From Acidimicrobiia bacterium (GTDB lineage: Bacteria > Acidobacteriota > Vicinamibacteria > Vicinamibacterales > SCN-69-37), in NCBI GenBank assembly GCA_016871335.1, contig VFZF01000006.1, forward strand, positions 1 through 64,000: a stretch of DNA of 64,000 nt, read 5' to 3'. The translations under genes and the position numbers were made by a program. This document shows, one piece after another, positions 16,550-24,530 of this stretch. The notes under the pieces are model-generated. The model was not told the origin of the DNA. It worked only from the letters and a program-made list of their open reading frames with translations, and did not search any database. The first letter of the stretch is position 1. Each line of letters opens with the position of its first letter.

Positions 16550-17491
16550 ATGCCTCATCACTCGAAGTGGCAGTACCTGCCGACAGAAGCCATCAACCCG
16601 GCGTCGCTCTCCATCGACACGATGCCGATTCTCGAGATCGTCGATCTCATGCTGGCGGAGGACAAGAAGGTTGTCGCCGCCGTCCAGAAGGAACGTGAGC
16701 GCATTGCACACGGCGTGGAGATCATTGCGAGCGCCCTCAAGAAGGGCGGCCGATTGATCCTTGTTGGGGCCGGCACCTCCGGCCGGCTCGGCGTCCTTGA
16801 AGCGGCGGAAATGCCGCCGACGTTCAGCACCAAGCCGGAACTGGTGCAAGGCCTGATGGCCGGCGGACAGGAGGCCGTGTTCCGCGCGCGAGAAGGCGTC
16901 GAGGACAACTACGAGGAAGGTGGCCGCAGCCTGTCGCGTCTGCGGGTCGGCAAGAAGGACGTGGTGGTCGGCGTCTCGGCCTCGGGGATCACACAGTTTG
17001 TGCGCGGGGCGTTGACGGTCGCGCGCAAGAAGGGCGCCCGCATCATTTTTGTCACGTGCTGGCCGGGCACCGAACTGCAGAACTACGTGGATCTGATCAT
17101 CGCGCCGTCGGTCGGCCCCGAAGTCATCGCGGGATCCACGCGGCTGAAGGCCGGCACCGCGACCAAACTCGTGCTGAACATGCTGACGACCGTCTCCATG
17201 GTGCGCATCGGCAAGACGTACGGCAACCTGATGGTGGACGTGAAGACGGGATCCGAGAAGCTCAAGGATCGGGCGCAGCGGATTCTCTCGATGATTGCTG
17301 GCGTCGAGCCGGATGAGGCGAAGGCCCTGCTCGTCAGGGCCAAATGGAACGTCAAGGTCGCCATCGTCATGAAGAAGGCGGGCCTCACGCCGACGCAGGC
17401 CGCCAGACGGCTGCGCACGTCCAGTGACTCCATCCGGGAGGCGTTGGGCGAAGACATCGACACCCAGTTGCGATCGTTGCTACAACGCTGA
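16550..17491 (+). CDS. murQ: N-acetylmuramic acid 6-phosphate etherase MurQ
   Basis: A 313-residue cytoplasmic enzyme that removes D-lactate from MurNAc-6-phosphate to give GlcNAc-6-phosphate. The SIS fold shows the signature GAGTSGRLGVLEAAEMPPTF around residues 65-84, then DVVVGVSASGITQFV and the GSTRLKAGTATKLVLNM segment. The GlnAsnTyr-type acid/base region GVEDNYEEGG is present. The C-terminus (about 270-313) has the usual UBA-like three-helix end. It sits with nagB and an amino-sugar kinase, so it belongs to murein recycling. Its end overlaps convergent nagB by 12 bases. Confidence 0.94.
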   Translation: MPHHSKWQYLPTEAINPASLSIDTMPILEIVDLMLAEDKKVVAAVQKERERIAHGVEIIASALKKGGRLILVGAGTSGRLGVLEAAEMPPTFSTKPELVQGLMAGGQEAVFRAREGVEDNYEEGGRSLSRLRVGKKDVVVGVSASGITQFVRGALTVARKKGARIIFVTCWPGTELQNYVDLIIAPSVGPEVIAGSTRLKAGTATKLVLNMLTTVSMVRIGKTYGNLMVDVKTGSEKLKDRAQRILSMIAGVEPDEAKALLVRAKWNVKVAIVMKKAGLTPTQAARRLRTSSDSIREALGEDIDTQLRSLLQR

Positions 17492-18208
17492 CGCCGCGTC
17501 GCGATCGAGGCACACCGCGACGTTGGGATGCGCCTGCAGGAGTGATGCGGGCACTCGAGTCGTGATCGGCCCGTGCAGCGCTCGGGCCACGATGCGCGCC
17601 TTGGTCTGGCCGGTGGCCAGCAGGATGATTTCCCGCGCCCCGAGAATCGTGCCGATCCCCATCGACAACGCGTGGGTCGGCACACGACGCCAGTCACCTT
17701 CGAACAACCCGGCATTGGCGCGACGTGTCGCGGTGCGCAACCGGACGCGATGTGTGCGAGCGGCGAGCGTGGGCCCGGGTTCGTTGAATCCCAGATGACC
17801 GTTCCGGCCGATGCCCAGAATCACAAGGTCAAGGCCGCCGACGCGCTGGATGCGCGCGTCATACGCCTTCACCTCGGCACGCCAGTCCTTCGCCCGTCCG
17901 TCCAGGACGTGCGCCCGGCGTGGAGGCAGGTTCACGTGGGCAAACAGGTGCGTGTCCATAAAGGTGCGATAGCTGCCGGCATCGCCCCGTCCCAGGCCCA
18001 AAAATTCATCAAGGTTGAAGGTGGTGGCCTGCGAAAAATCGGCGCGGCCCAGCTGATGAGCGCGGACCAGGGCCCGATACAGCGGCACAGGCGTCAGGCC
18101 GGTTGGCAAACCGAGCACAAGTGAAGGATGAGTCCGAAGACACTCAAGCACGCGGGTGGCGGAAGCGCGGGCGGCCCGGTCGGCCGTTGAATACGTCGAG
18201 ATGTGCAT
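17480..18208 (-). CDS. nagB: Glucosamine-6-phosphate deaminase
   Basis: A 242-residue enzyme converting glucosamine-6-phosphate to fructose-6-phosphate and ammonia, so it feeds amino sugars into glycolysis. The phosphate site LGLPTGLTPVPLYRAL, the catalytic-acid motif FNLDEFLGLG and the family signature GIGRNGHLGFNEPG are all present, followed by the THRVRL segment. It is near the usual length and lacks a C-terminal allosteric extension. It lies 2 bases after the kinase gene. No nagA deacetylase is in the window, so the step from GlcNAc-6-phosphate to GlcN-6-phosphate must be encoded elsewhere. Confidence 0.9.
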   Translation of the reverse strand: MHISTYSTADRAARASATRVLECLRTHPSLVLGLPTGLTPVPLYRALVRAHQLGRADFSQATTFNLDEFLGLGRGDAGSYRTFMDTHLFAHVNLPPRRAHVLDGRAKDWRAEVKAYDARIQRVGGLDLVILGIGRNGHLGFNEPGPTLAARTHRVRLRTATRRANAGLFEGDWRRVPTHALSMGIGTILGAREIILLATGQTKARIVARALHGPITTRVPASLLQAHPNVAVCLDRDAASAL

Positions 18209-18210
18209 GA

Positions 18211-19146
18211 CTACTGTTCGAAATACGTGGGAATGACCAGTGTCCCGTCAGCGGCGGCGAGCGCCAGACTCACGGCGCCGGCAGCCGGTTCCTGCGTCAG
18301 TGGACACACCACCGTACCTGGGCGCTCACTGATCAGGGCCTCGGTGACGCCAGTGCGCAGCCGCGGGACGGCGCGGAAGATGCCGCCGGCGAGAATGACT
18401 GGTCCGGTGGTCAGACCCAGCCGATCGGCGACGGCCAACGCCGCCAGACTCAGTTCGTGTGCGCCGGTGGCGATGAGCCGCTGTGACCACTCATCGCCCT
18501 CGTTGGCTGTGGCTTCGACCAGCGAGGCGATCGCCGCGACGGTCGAGGGCTTGAAGCGACCGTAATAGACCTCACGCACGAGGTCCTGCGGCCGCGCAAC
18601 CTGATAATGCGCGAGCACGCGCGGGGTCAGCGGTGTCGCGGGGCTGCGGCCGTCCGAGGCGCGCAGCACCGCACGCAGCGCCTGCCGGCCAATCCAGTAG
18701 CCACTGCCCTCGTCACCAAGCACGTACCCCCACCCGCCGGCGCGTGCGGCACGGCCCCGGTCGTCCCGTCCGTACGCAATGGACCCGGTGCCGGCAATGA
18801 TCACGACGCCAGGGCCGCCGGGGGCACCGGCTTCAAGCGCGATCAGGGCATCGTTGACGACGACCACGGGGCACCGTGGCACCAGACGTGAAAGGATGCC
18901 GCGCACGATACCGGCGTCCTCGGGACGATCGACGCCGGCCATGCCGATGCAGGCGCTCGTCGGCCACGCGTCCGCCTGCAGCGTGGCGGCCTGGATGACT
19001 TCGTGGAGGACCTTCTCGACCTGCAGCTCGCCGGCGTTCTGGAGGTTGGCGCCAGGACCACGCGCTTCTGCGAGCAGGGTGCCGTGCGCATCAGTTATCT
19101 GGCACACCGTCTTGGTGCCCCCTGCATCAATCCCCAGCACGGCCAT
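18211..19146 (-). CDS. BadF/BadG-family amino-sugar kinase (N-acetylglucosamine or MurNAc kinase)
   Basis: A 311-residue ASKHA-fold kinase. The phosphate loop GIDAGGTKT is at residues 5-13, the ADENOSINE-type motifs VIIAGTGSIAYGRD (about 120) and GPVILAGGIF (about 262) follow, and GGWGYVLGDEGSGYWIG is the signature of the BadF/BadG/BcrA/BcrD group that includes human NAGK and bacterial MurK. Between murQ and nagB the likely substrate is GlcNAc and/or MurNAc released from murein fragments. Exact specificity cannot be read from sequence. ATG at 19146 begins the fold; it diverges from the glycosidase gene with a 51-base gap. Confidence 0.85.
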   Translation of the reverse strand: MAVLGIDAGGTKTVCQITDAHGTLLAEARGPGANLQNAGELQVEKVLHEVIQAATLQADAWPTSACIGMAGVDRPEDAGIVRGILSRLVPRCPVVVVNDALIALEAGAPGGPGVVIIAGTGSIAYGRDDRGRAARAGGWGYVLGDEGSGYWIGRQALRAVLRASDGRSPATPLTPRVLAHYQVARPQDLVREVYYGRFKPSTVAAIASLVEATANEGDEWSQRLIATGAHELSLAALAVADRLGLTTGPVILAGGIFRAVPRLRTGVTEALISERPGTVVCPLTQEPAAGAVSLALAAADGTLVIPTYFEQ

Positions 19147-19197
19147 CGTGAGTGTCAGCGTATCGCATTGACACCCCGCGAAGGCGGCTGGTAGCGT

Positions 19198-20466
19198 GTG
19201 AAAGTTCTGATGTCTGCTGCTTGGCGCCGCTGGTTCCCCCTCGTCGTCGTGATTGTGCTGCTCGGCGCGTGGCGGCCGGCGACGCACGTGCAGGCGCAGG
19301 CCCAGGTGCAGGATGATGTGCGCGGGTTGTGGGTGCTGCGTTCGACGCTCACCTCGCCAGAGCGGATCGACGAACTGATCCGGTCTGCCGTGGACGGCGG
19401 CTACAACACGTTGCTCGTGCAGGTGCGCGGGCGCGGCGATGCGTATTACGCCAGCCGCATCGACCCCAGGGCCGACGACCTCAGGACACAGCCGGCCGGC
19501 TTTGATCCATTCGATCTGACGATCGCGCGCGCGCACAAGGCCGGGCTGAAGGTGCACGCCTGGTTCAATGTCAATCTCGTCGCGAGTGCGACGACCGTCC
19601 CGCAAACACCCGGACACATCGTGGTGCGGCAGCCAGACTGGCTGATGGTGCCGCGCGCGCTCGCGGGGCCCCTGTCGCGCCTCAACCCGCGCAGCGAAGG
19701 CTACCTGTCGCAGCTCGCCCGCTGGACCCGAAGCCAGAGCGCCACCGTGGAAGGACTGTTCCTGTCACCGGTTCCGGAGGCGTCGCAGCAGTACACCCTC
19801 TCGGTCGTCCGCGACCTCCTCGATCGATATCCGGTCGACGGCCTGCATCTCGATTACATCCGCTACCCGACCGCCGACTTTGACTACAGCGCCGCCGCGC
19901 TTGCAGCATTCCGCGCCGATCGTTTCGCGGACGTGGTGCCGGCTGAGCGCGAGCGCCTCGATCGCCTGGTGCGCACCGACCCGACCGCGTGGACCCGCAT
20001 GTTCCCCCAGCAGTGGGAGGCCTTCCGGCACGCGCGTCTGACGCAGCTGGTGGAACGGCTCCGCGCGCTGCTGGTTGAGGCGCGGCCCGGCGCGTTGCTG
20101 TCGGCCGCGGTGGTGCCTGTCGCGGCGGACGCACGGCGCCTGAAGCTGCAGGACTGGTCCGCCTGGGCGGAGCGCGGCCTGCTCGATGTCATCTGCCCGA
20201 TGGCCTATGCCACGGATGTCCGCGACTACGCACGGCAGCTTGATGATGCGGTCGCGTCGGCCCACGGACGCCCGGTCTGGGCGGGTCTCGGCGCGTGGCG
20301 CCTCATCGTGCCGCAGGCCGCCGAACATCTGCGCGCGGCGCGACGACGGGATGTGGCCGGCGTGCTGCTCTTTTCCTACGACAGCCTCCAGGCCTCGACG
20401 TCCCCGCGCGGCACCTACTTCACACGGCTGCGTCCGGCGCTCCTCGCGATCAACAATCAGCCGTGA
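19198..20466 (+). CDS. Exported glycoside hydrolase-like protein (GHL10/DUF187, DigH-type)
   Basis: A 422-residue protein with a signal peptide (hydrophobic WFPLVVVIVLLGAW, Ala-Gln-rich cleavage region to about residue 37) and a TIM-barrel glycosidase-like domain of the YngK/DigH type: VRGLWVLRSTLTSPERIDEL, NTLLVQVRGRGDAYY, GLKVHAWFNVNL, a middle VDGLHLDYIRYP with a likely catalytic Asp, and ICPMAYATDVRDYA. DigH acts on denuded peptidoglycan in E. coli; a similar role is inferred. GTG at 19198 was used; the ATG at 19210 also fits. Overlaps the next gene by 4 bases (GTGA). Confidence 0.8.
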   Translation: MKVLMSAAWRRWFPLVVVIVLLGAWRPATHVQAQAQVQDDVRGLWVLRSTLTSPERIDELIRSAVDGGYNTLLVQVRGRGDAYYASRIDPRADDLRTQPAGFDPFDLTIARAHKAGLKVHAWFNVNLVASATTVPQTPGHIVVRQPDWLMVPRALAGPLSRLNPRSEGYLSQLARWTRSQSATVEGLFLSPVPEASQQYTLSVVRDLLDRYPVDGLHLDYIRYPTADFDYSAAALAAFRADRFADVVPAERERLDRLVRTDPTAWTRMFPQQWEAFRHARLTQLVERLRALLVEARPGALLSAAVVPVAADARRLKLQDWSAWAERGLLDVICPMAYATDVRDYARQLDDAVASAHGRPVWAGLGAWRLIVPQAAEHLRAARRRDVAGVLLFSYDSLQASTSPRGTYFTRLRPALLAINNQP

Positions 20467-21473
20467 CCTTCGCCCGTACGCTCGCGGTCATGACCGAAGG
20501 GCTCGACCGCAGAGCCTACCCGGCCATCGTGTGTGAGGTCGGGCGCGCTGACGGCCCACGCTGGCGCCACGCGCTCGGAACGCTCACCTACAACACGGAT
20601 GCCCCGCCCTGCCGGGAGTCCACCGTGTTCGATCTCGCCTCGCTGACCAAGGTCATTGCGACGACATCGTTGACGATGCGTGCGGTGCGGGATGGACGGC
20701 TGAGCCTGTCGTCGCTGGTGCGTGACGACATCACGGTGGCGCATCTGCTCGACCACTCGTCGGGACTCCCCGCGCACCGTCGCCTCTGGGAAACCGTCAC
20801 CACTGCTGTCGCATTGCGCGAGGCGGTACTCGATGTGCCCCAGGAGCGCCCCGCAGGGATTCAGGCGGTGTACTCGGACATCGGTTTCATGACGCTCGGC
20901 TTCCTGCTTGAGGCCTGCATGGAGGCACCCCTGGATCAGCAGTGGCGCGGAGTATGGCCGCACGCCGGGGATCGGCTCGACTTTCTCCAGGCCCCGTCGA
21001 CGTGGTCAGCCATTGCGCCGACGGAACGCGATTCCTGGCGCGGCCGGCTGCTGCAAGGCGAGGTCCACGACGAACATGCGGCATTGCTTGGTGGTGTGGC
21101 CGCGCACTCCGGGCTGTTTGGTAACGCCGCTGCGGTTGGCCGTTTTGCGGCGTCGGTGCTCGAGTCGTTTCATCGAGAGACGTGGCTGGCCACGCCATCC
21201 GAGATGCATCAGTGGGCCTGTCGTCGACCCGTGCCCGGCAGTTCACGTGCACTCGGGTGGGACACGATGCTGCCGACATCGTCGTGCGGTACACGGATGT
21301 CGCCCACGGCGATTGGCCACACCGGTTTTACGGGGACGTCGCTGTGGATTGACTGGGAGCGCGATTGCTACGTGGTGATCCTCACCAATCGTGTACATCC
21401 GACGCGCACGAATGAGGTGTTTGTGCCGATGCGCGCGCGTCTGCACGACGCCATCGCCGAGGATCTCGCCTAG
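20463..21473 (+). CDS. Serine hydrolase of the beta-lactamase/transpeptidase fold
   Basis: A 336-residue protein with the three motifs of the class C/PBP4-like group: S60-L-T-K63 (DLASLTKV), Y-S-D (AVYSDIGFM, near 140) and HTG (GHTGFTGTSLW, near 287). LLDHSSGLPAH after the first motif is typical. No signal peptide is seen from the GTG start used, so it may be cytoplasmic or exported by another route. Possible roles are cleavage of peptidoglycan-derived peptides or esters; resistance to beta-lactams is not implied. It is translationally coupled to the glycosidase, which supports murein turnover. Confidence 0.8.
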   Translation: MTFARTLAVMTEGLDRRAYPAIVCEVGRADGPRWRHALGTLTYNTDAPPCRESTVFDLASLTKVIATTSLTMRAVRDGRLSLSSLVRDDITVAHLLDHSSGLPAHRRLWETVTTAVALREAVLDVPQERPAGIQAVYSDIGFMTLGFLLEACMEAPLDQQWRGVWPHAGDRLDFLQAPSTWSAIAPTERDSWRGRLLQGEVHDEHAALLGGVAAHSGLFGNAAAVGRFAASVLESFHRETWLATPSEMHQWACRRPVPGSSRALGWDTMLPTSSCGTRMSPTAIGHTGFTGTSLWIDWERDCYVVILTNRVHPTRTNEVFVPMRARLHDAIAEDLA

Positions 21474-22282
21474 AAGTTTCCGCGGCCGCGTCCCCCCGGC
21501 CCTCCAGGAGGGACAGCTCCACCGCGCCCCGGTGCCTGTGGCTGACCGATGCCGGGCTGGACGCCTTGACCCGGCGCCGCGCCGCGCCCGGGGACTCCGC
21601 CGGGAGTGCCGCCGCGTGCGCCACCCGTACCGCCACGGCCGTCGACCGGAGCGCCCGCGCGACCAGGGGGTTGTCCACCACCACGCGCGCCCTGGCCCAT
21701 CAGGACATTGGCCGTCTGTACTGTGAACTGCCAATCCATGTAGCGCTGCTGATTCTGGTAGACCCGAATGGAGGTGTCCGGACTCGTGCTGTACACCCCC
21801 TGAAAGCTCCCGACGATCTGGGTGCCGACCTGGGAGCCAGGTCCGACGCCGCGTGCTCCCGCAGCCCCGGGAGCCTGTCCGCCCATCGTGGTCGGGGTGC
21901 CACCGCCACCGGCGCCGCCTGGTGCACCGGGCCCCAGCGGCACGCCGCGACCGGCGTTGGCCGGCTGCCCCGCCGGCAGAAGGCCGAAATCCGTGCCGGT
22001 GATGGGGTCCTTCCACTTCTTCCGGAGGTACTTCCCGTCAGCGAGGACGTCGACATTCGCCGGGAGCACGTTGTTGTTCTTGCGGGCGTACAGCGCAATC
22101 GCGCGGGCGTACTGGTTGCCCCGGAAGATCAGTTCCTCTTCCTTCTCCCGGATGGATTGCTGCCGCCAGGTGGGCCACATGGCACTCATCCCGATGCCCA
22201 TCACAGCAATGACCACGAGCAACACGACCATCGTGAAGCCGCGGTCGTCAAACGGGGAGGAACCTTGACCCTCTATTGGCAT
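21470..22282 (-). CDS. Gly/Pro-rich pseudopilin of the pilus/secretion cluster
   Basis: A 270-residue protein with a prepilin-like N-terminus, DDRGFTMVVLLVVIAVMGIGM, so cleavage would follow Gly15. The Glu usually found at position +5 is Val. A pilin helix continues as REKEEELIFRGNQYARAIALY, then a GspG-like core (WKDPITGTDFGLLPAG). From about residue 120 the chain is rich in Gly, Pro, Arg and Ala, and the last 75 residues are almost only these; between them lies a folded part (IVGSFQGVYSTSPDTSIRVY). The low complexity is unusual for a pseudopilin. Start at ATG 22282; an ATG at 22309 would add nine residues. The frame continues open on the opposite strand of the next gene, which is not coding. 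Confidence 0.75.
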   Translation of the reverse strand: MPIEGQGSSPFDDRGFTMVVLLVVIAVMGIGMSAMWPTWRQQSIREKEEELIFRGNQYARAIALYARKNNNVLPANVDVLADGKYLRKKWKDPITGTDFGLLPAGQPANAGRGVPLGPGAPGGAGGGGTPTTMGGQAPGAAGARGVGPGSQVGTQIVGSFQGVYSTSPDTSIRVYQNQQRYMDWQFTVQTANVLMGQGARGGGQPPGRAGAPVDGRGGTGGARGGTPGGVPGRGAAPGQGVQPGIGQPQAPGRGGAVPPGGPGGRGRGNF

Positions 22283-23546
22283 GAACGTAAGATCCTCCAA
22301 GACTCGCATGGTACCACGCCGCTCCTTCCCAACTACTCGGCTTGGCCTTTTGACGCTGACCCTCCTCGTGTCGGTTTCCTGCGACAAGGTGCCGCTGCTG
22401 GCTCCGGCCGGGACCGTCATCACCCTGGTCTCCACGACCAACACGCTGCCGGTCAACGGCGCGACGGACATCGTGGCTGTGCTGATTGAGAACGGCTCCA
22501 CGGGCACCGGGGCGAACGCGACGACCGCCTCAGGCACCCCGGTCCACAACGGGACGCTGGTGTCGTTTACCTCCACGCTGGGCAGGATCGAGCCCTCCGA
22601 GGCCCGTACCAATAATGGCAAGGTGACGGTCAGGTTTACCGCTGACGGCCGGTCCGGCACCGCGACGCTGACTGCCTTCTCCGGCGGCGCCAGCAAGACG
22701 CTCAGTGTGGTGATTGGCGCGGCGGCGGCGGAACGTGTGCTCGTCAGTGCAACCCCGACCAGCGTGCCGGCCAACGGTGGGACGGTCACCGTTTCCGCTC
22801 GCGTCGAAGAAGCCTCGGGGAATCCCATCGCGGGTGTGCCGGTAGCGTTCACCACAACGGCCGGGACACTGGGGACGACCTCAGCCGTGACGAACTCGTC
22901 CGGAGTGGCGACCACCACCCTGGTCACGTCTGCGGCAGCAACCGTCACGGGAAGCGCCGGTGGAAAAACCGGTACGGCAGCCATCACGGCCCGGACGGCG
23001 GCGACCGTCTCGCTCACAGTCCCGTCGGGTGGCCAGACTGTAGGGGCCCCTGTGAGTTTCACCGTGACACCGAGCAGCGGCGCCACCCTGTCAAATGTAG
23101 TCGTTAACTTCGGCGACGGCCGTACAACCTCACTCGGTACCATCAGTGGCGCGACCATCGTCTCGAACTTCTTCGAGAGTGAAGGCATCTACACGGTGCG
23201 TGTGACAGGTACTGACGCCGACGGTGGGGCGGTCAGCGCATCGGGTAGCGTGGCAGCGGTGGGGTTTGCCATCTCAGTCAGCAGCACACCGGCGTCTGGC
23301 ACCCAGACCCTCGTGGCTGGTGACGGCCTTGTCTCGTTCACCGTGGCGGCGTTGCCGACCGGAGTGTCGTTCCACAGCGTGGACTGGGACTTTGGGCAAC
23401 CGGCCAGCCCGAACAACACCAAGTCGACAAGTACACTCTCGACCAATCACAAGTACACGGCTGTAGGAACGTATACCGTCGTCGTGACGGTGCGCCCCAG
23501 CCACGGTCCGTCGCGCACGGCCTCACTCCAAATCGTGATTCAGTAG
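22281..23546 (+). CDS. Lipoprotein with bacterial Ig-like and PKD-like domains
   Basis: A 421-residue predicted lipoprotein; the signal peptide ends SVSC with Cys34 as lipid site. Two Big1-type Ig-like modules follow: the first (about 45-150) with NGTLVSFTSTLGRIEPSEA, the second (about 155-235) with GNPIAGVPVAFTTTAGTLG. Two PKD-like modules (about 240-325 and 330-421) show VVVNFGDG and SVDWDFGQP cores and end VRPSHGPSRTASL. Such chains are surface or periplasmic adhesive stalks; no catalytic part is seen. It is transcribed against the pilus operon that surrounds it. An ATG at 22308 may be the true start, because the ATG at 22281 interlocks with the divergent pseudopilin start codon. Confidence 0.8.
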   Translation: MNVRSSKTRMVPRRSFPTTRLGLLTLTLLVSVSCDKVPLLAPAGTVITLVSTTNTLPVNGATDIVAVLIENGSTGTGANATTASGTPVHNGTLVSFTSTLGRIEPSEARTNNGKVTVRFTADGRSGTATLTAFSGGASKTLSVVIGAAAAERVLVSATPTSVPANGGTVTVSARVEEASGNPIAGVPVAFTTTAGTLGTTSAVTNSSGVATTTLVTSAAATVTGSAGGKTGTAAITARTAATVSLTVPSGGQTVGAPVSFTVTPSSGATLSNVVVNFGDGRTTSLGTISGATIVSNFFESEGIYTVRVTGTDADGGAVSASGSVAAVGFAISVSSTPASGTQTLVAGDGLVSFTVAALPTGVSFHSVDWDFGQPASPNNTKSTSTLSTNHKYTAVGTYTVVVTVRPSHGPSRTASLQIVIQ

Positions 23547-23565
23547 GCGCCCGGTCGGGGCGGCG

Positions 23566-23982
23566 TTATTCCCAGTCGGCATAGCGGGTGCCGTCGAGCG
23601 CCACCCCTTCGGACGCGCTCTTAATGTCGTAGATGCCCGTTTCGGTCGACGGCCGGCTGGGATCCGGCTCGGCTGGGATCGTCGTCCACGAGTCCTTCGA
23701 CCGCATGATCGGGTCGATCGGCACATCGCGCAGGTACCCCTCGCTCACCAGCGTCTGAATCGATGCGGGGTACTGCCCTTTGTCGGCGTAGTACTGGTCT
23801 ATTGCGTCGCGCATGCTGCGCAAGTTGGCTTTGAGCGTCGCTTCCTGCGCCGCGCGAATGGACGTGCCGTACTGGTTCATGGCCACCGACGCCAGGATCA
23901 TGATCAGCGAGATCACGACCAGCAGTTCGATCAACGTCCAGCCCTGCTCGCTGGATGGCGGCGTGTGAGTCGTGGTGCGCAT
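23566..23982 (-). CDS. GspG-like major pseudopilin
   Basis: A 138-residue type II pseudopilin. The prepilin peptidase site is Gly14/Trp15 (SEQG-WTLIELLVVISLIMI) with Glu at +5; Trp at +1 replaces the usual Phe or Met. The helix continues through NQYGTSIRAAQEATLKANL, then the GspG core DAIDQYYADKGQYPASIQTL and the C-terminal calcium-type loop region YDIKSASEGVALDGTRYADW. It forms or caps the pseudopilus driven by the PilB/PilC motor encoded upstream. It lies 2 bases after the next pseudopilin and shares its C-terminal end pattern, suggesting duplication. Confidence 0.88.
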   Translation of the reverse strand: MRTTTHTPPSSEQGWTLIELLVVISLIMILASVAMNQYGTSIRAAQEATLKANLRSMRDAIDQYYADKGQYPASIQTLVSEGYLRDVPIDPIMRSKDSWTTIPAEPDPSRPSTETGIYDIKSASEGVALDGTRYADWE

Positions 23983-23984
23983 GG

Positions 23985-24470
23985 TTACCAGTCCTTGTAT
24001 TTGGTGCCGTCCAGCGCAATGCCGTCCGACTTCGAGTAGACGTCAAACACGTTCTGACCACCCCACGCCGACGACTCCTTGGAATCCTGATACGAGCGCA
24101 TGCCCCACTCGGCCGAGTGTGTCATGGGATCGATGGGGATGCGCCGCAGCAACTTGATCTTCGAGCCGCTGGCGTCGTTGTTGCGGGCCACGCCCTCGAC
24201 AAGAACCGTCAGCGAGGCCGGGTACCCTTCACTGCCAAAGGGGACCTCTGTCGGCGCGATGATCTGCGTGTCGGCGTAATCCTTGAACTTGTCGATGGCC
24301 GTACGCATCTCGCGCAGCGCCCGGCGCAATTCAATCTCGCGCTGCCGTTTGACCGTGACACGGGCCAGCGGCAACGCCGCCGACGCCAGGACCATCAGCA
24401 CGGCGGTGGTGACCAGCAGTTCGATGAACGTAAAGCCGGCCACTTGGCGAAAAAACTCCCGCCTCGTCAT
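23985..24470 (-). CDS. Second GspG-like pseudopilin
   Basis: A 161-residue pseudopilin with prepilin site Gly12/Phe13 (AGFTFIELLVTTAVLMV) and Glu at +5. The N-helix runs on with VKRQREIELRRALREMRTAIDKFKDYAD. The C-terminal region ends DVYSKSDGIALDGTKYKDW, closely matching the end of the neighbouring pseudopilin (SASEGVALDGTRYADW), so the two are probably paralogues. The ATG at 24470 gives a normal short leader; ATG 24494 or GTG 24509 would lengthen it and run back into the G-rich repeat. Co-transcribed with the secretin gene. Confidence 0.85.
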   Translation of the reverse strand: MTRREFFRQVAGFTFIELLVTTAVLMVLASAALPLARVTVKRQREIELRRALREMRTAIDKFKDYADTQIIAPTEVPFGSEGYPASLTVLVEGVARNNDASGSKIKLLRRIPIDPMTHSAEWGMRSYQDSKESSAWGGQNVFDVYSKSDGIALDGTKYKDW

Positions 24471-24490
24471 CCGCCGCTTCGCCCATCCGC

Positions 24491-24530
24491 TCATCAACCC
24501 ACCCACCAACCCATCTGCCCACCCGCCCAG
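24491..24530 (-). repeat. G-rich (GGTGGGT-type) repeat after the secretin stop codon
   Basis: On the coding strand, the bases just after the secretin stop codon consist of G runs every 4 to 8 bases (GGGCGGGTGGG, ATGGG, GGTGGGTGGG). At least six runs of three G are present, enough in principle for a four-stranded G structure in RNA. A near-identical arrangement follows another stop codon at 59430-59487. Confidence 0.65.

Noticed and set aside
21470-23188. 572-residue minus-strand open frame joining the pseudopilin with the region opposite the Ig lipoprotein
   Set aside because: The first 300 residues are Val/Pro/Thr-rich antisense translation of the Ig domains; the pilin signal begins only at 22282.
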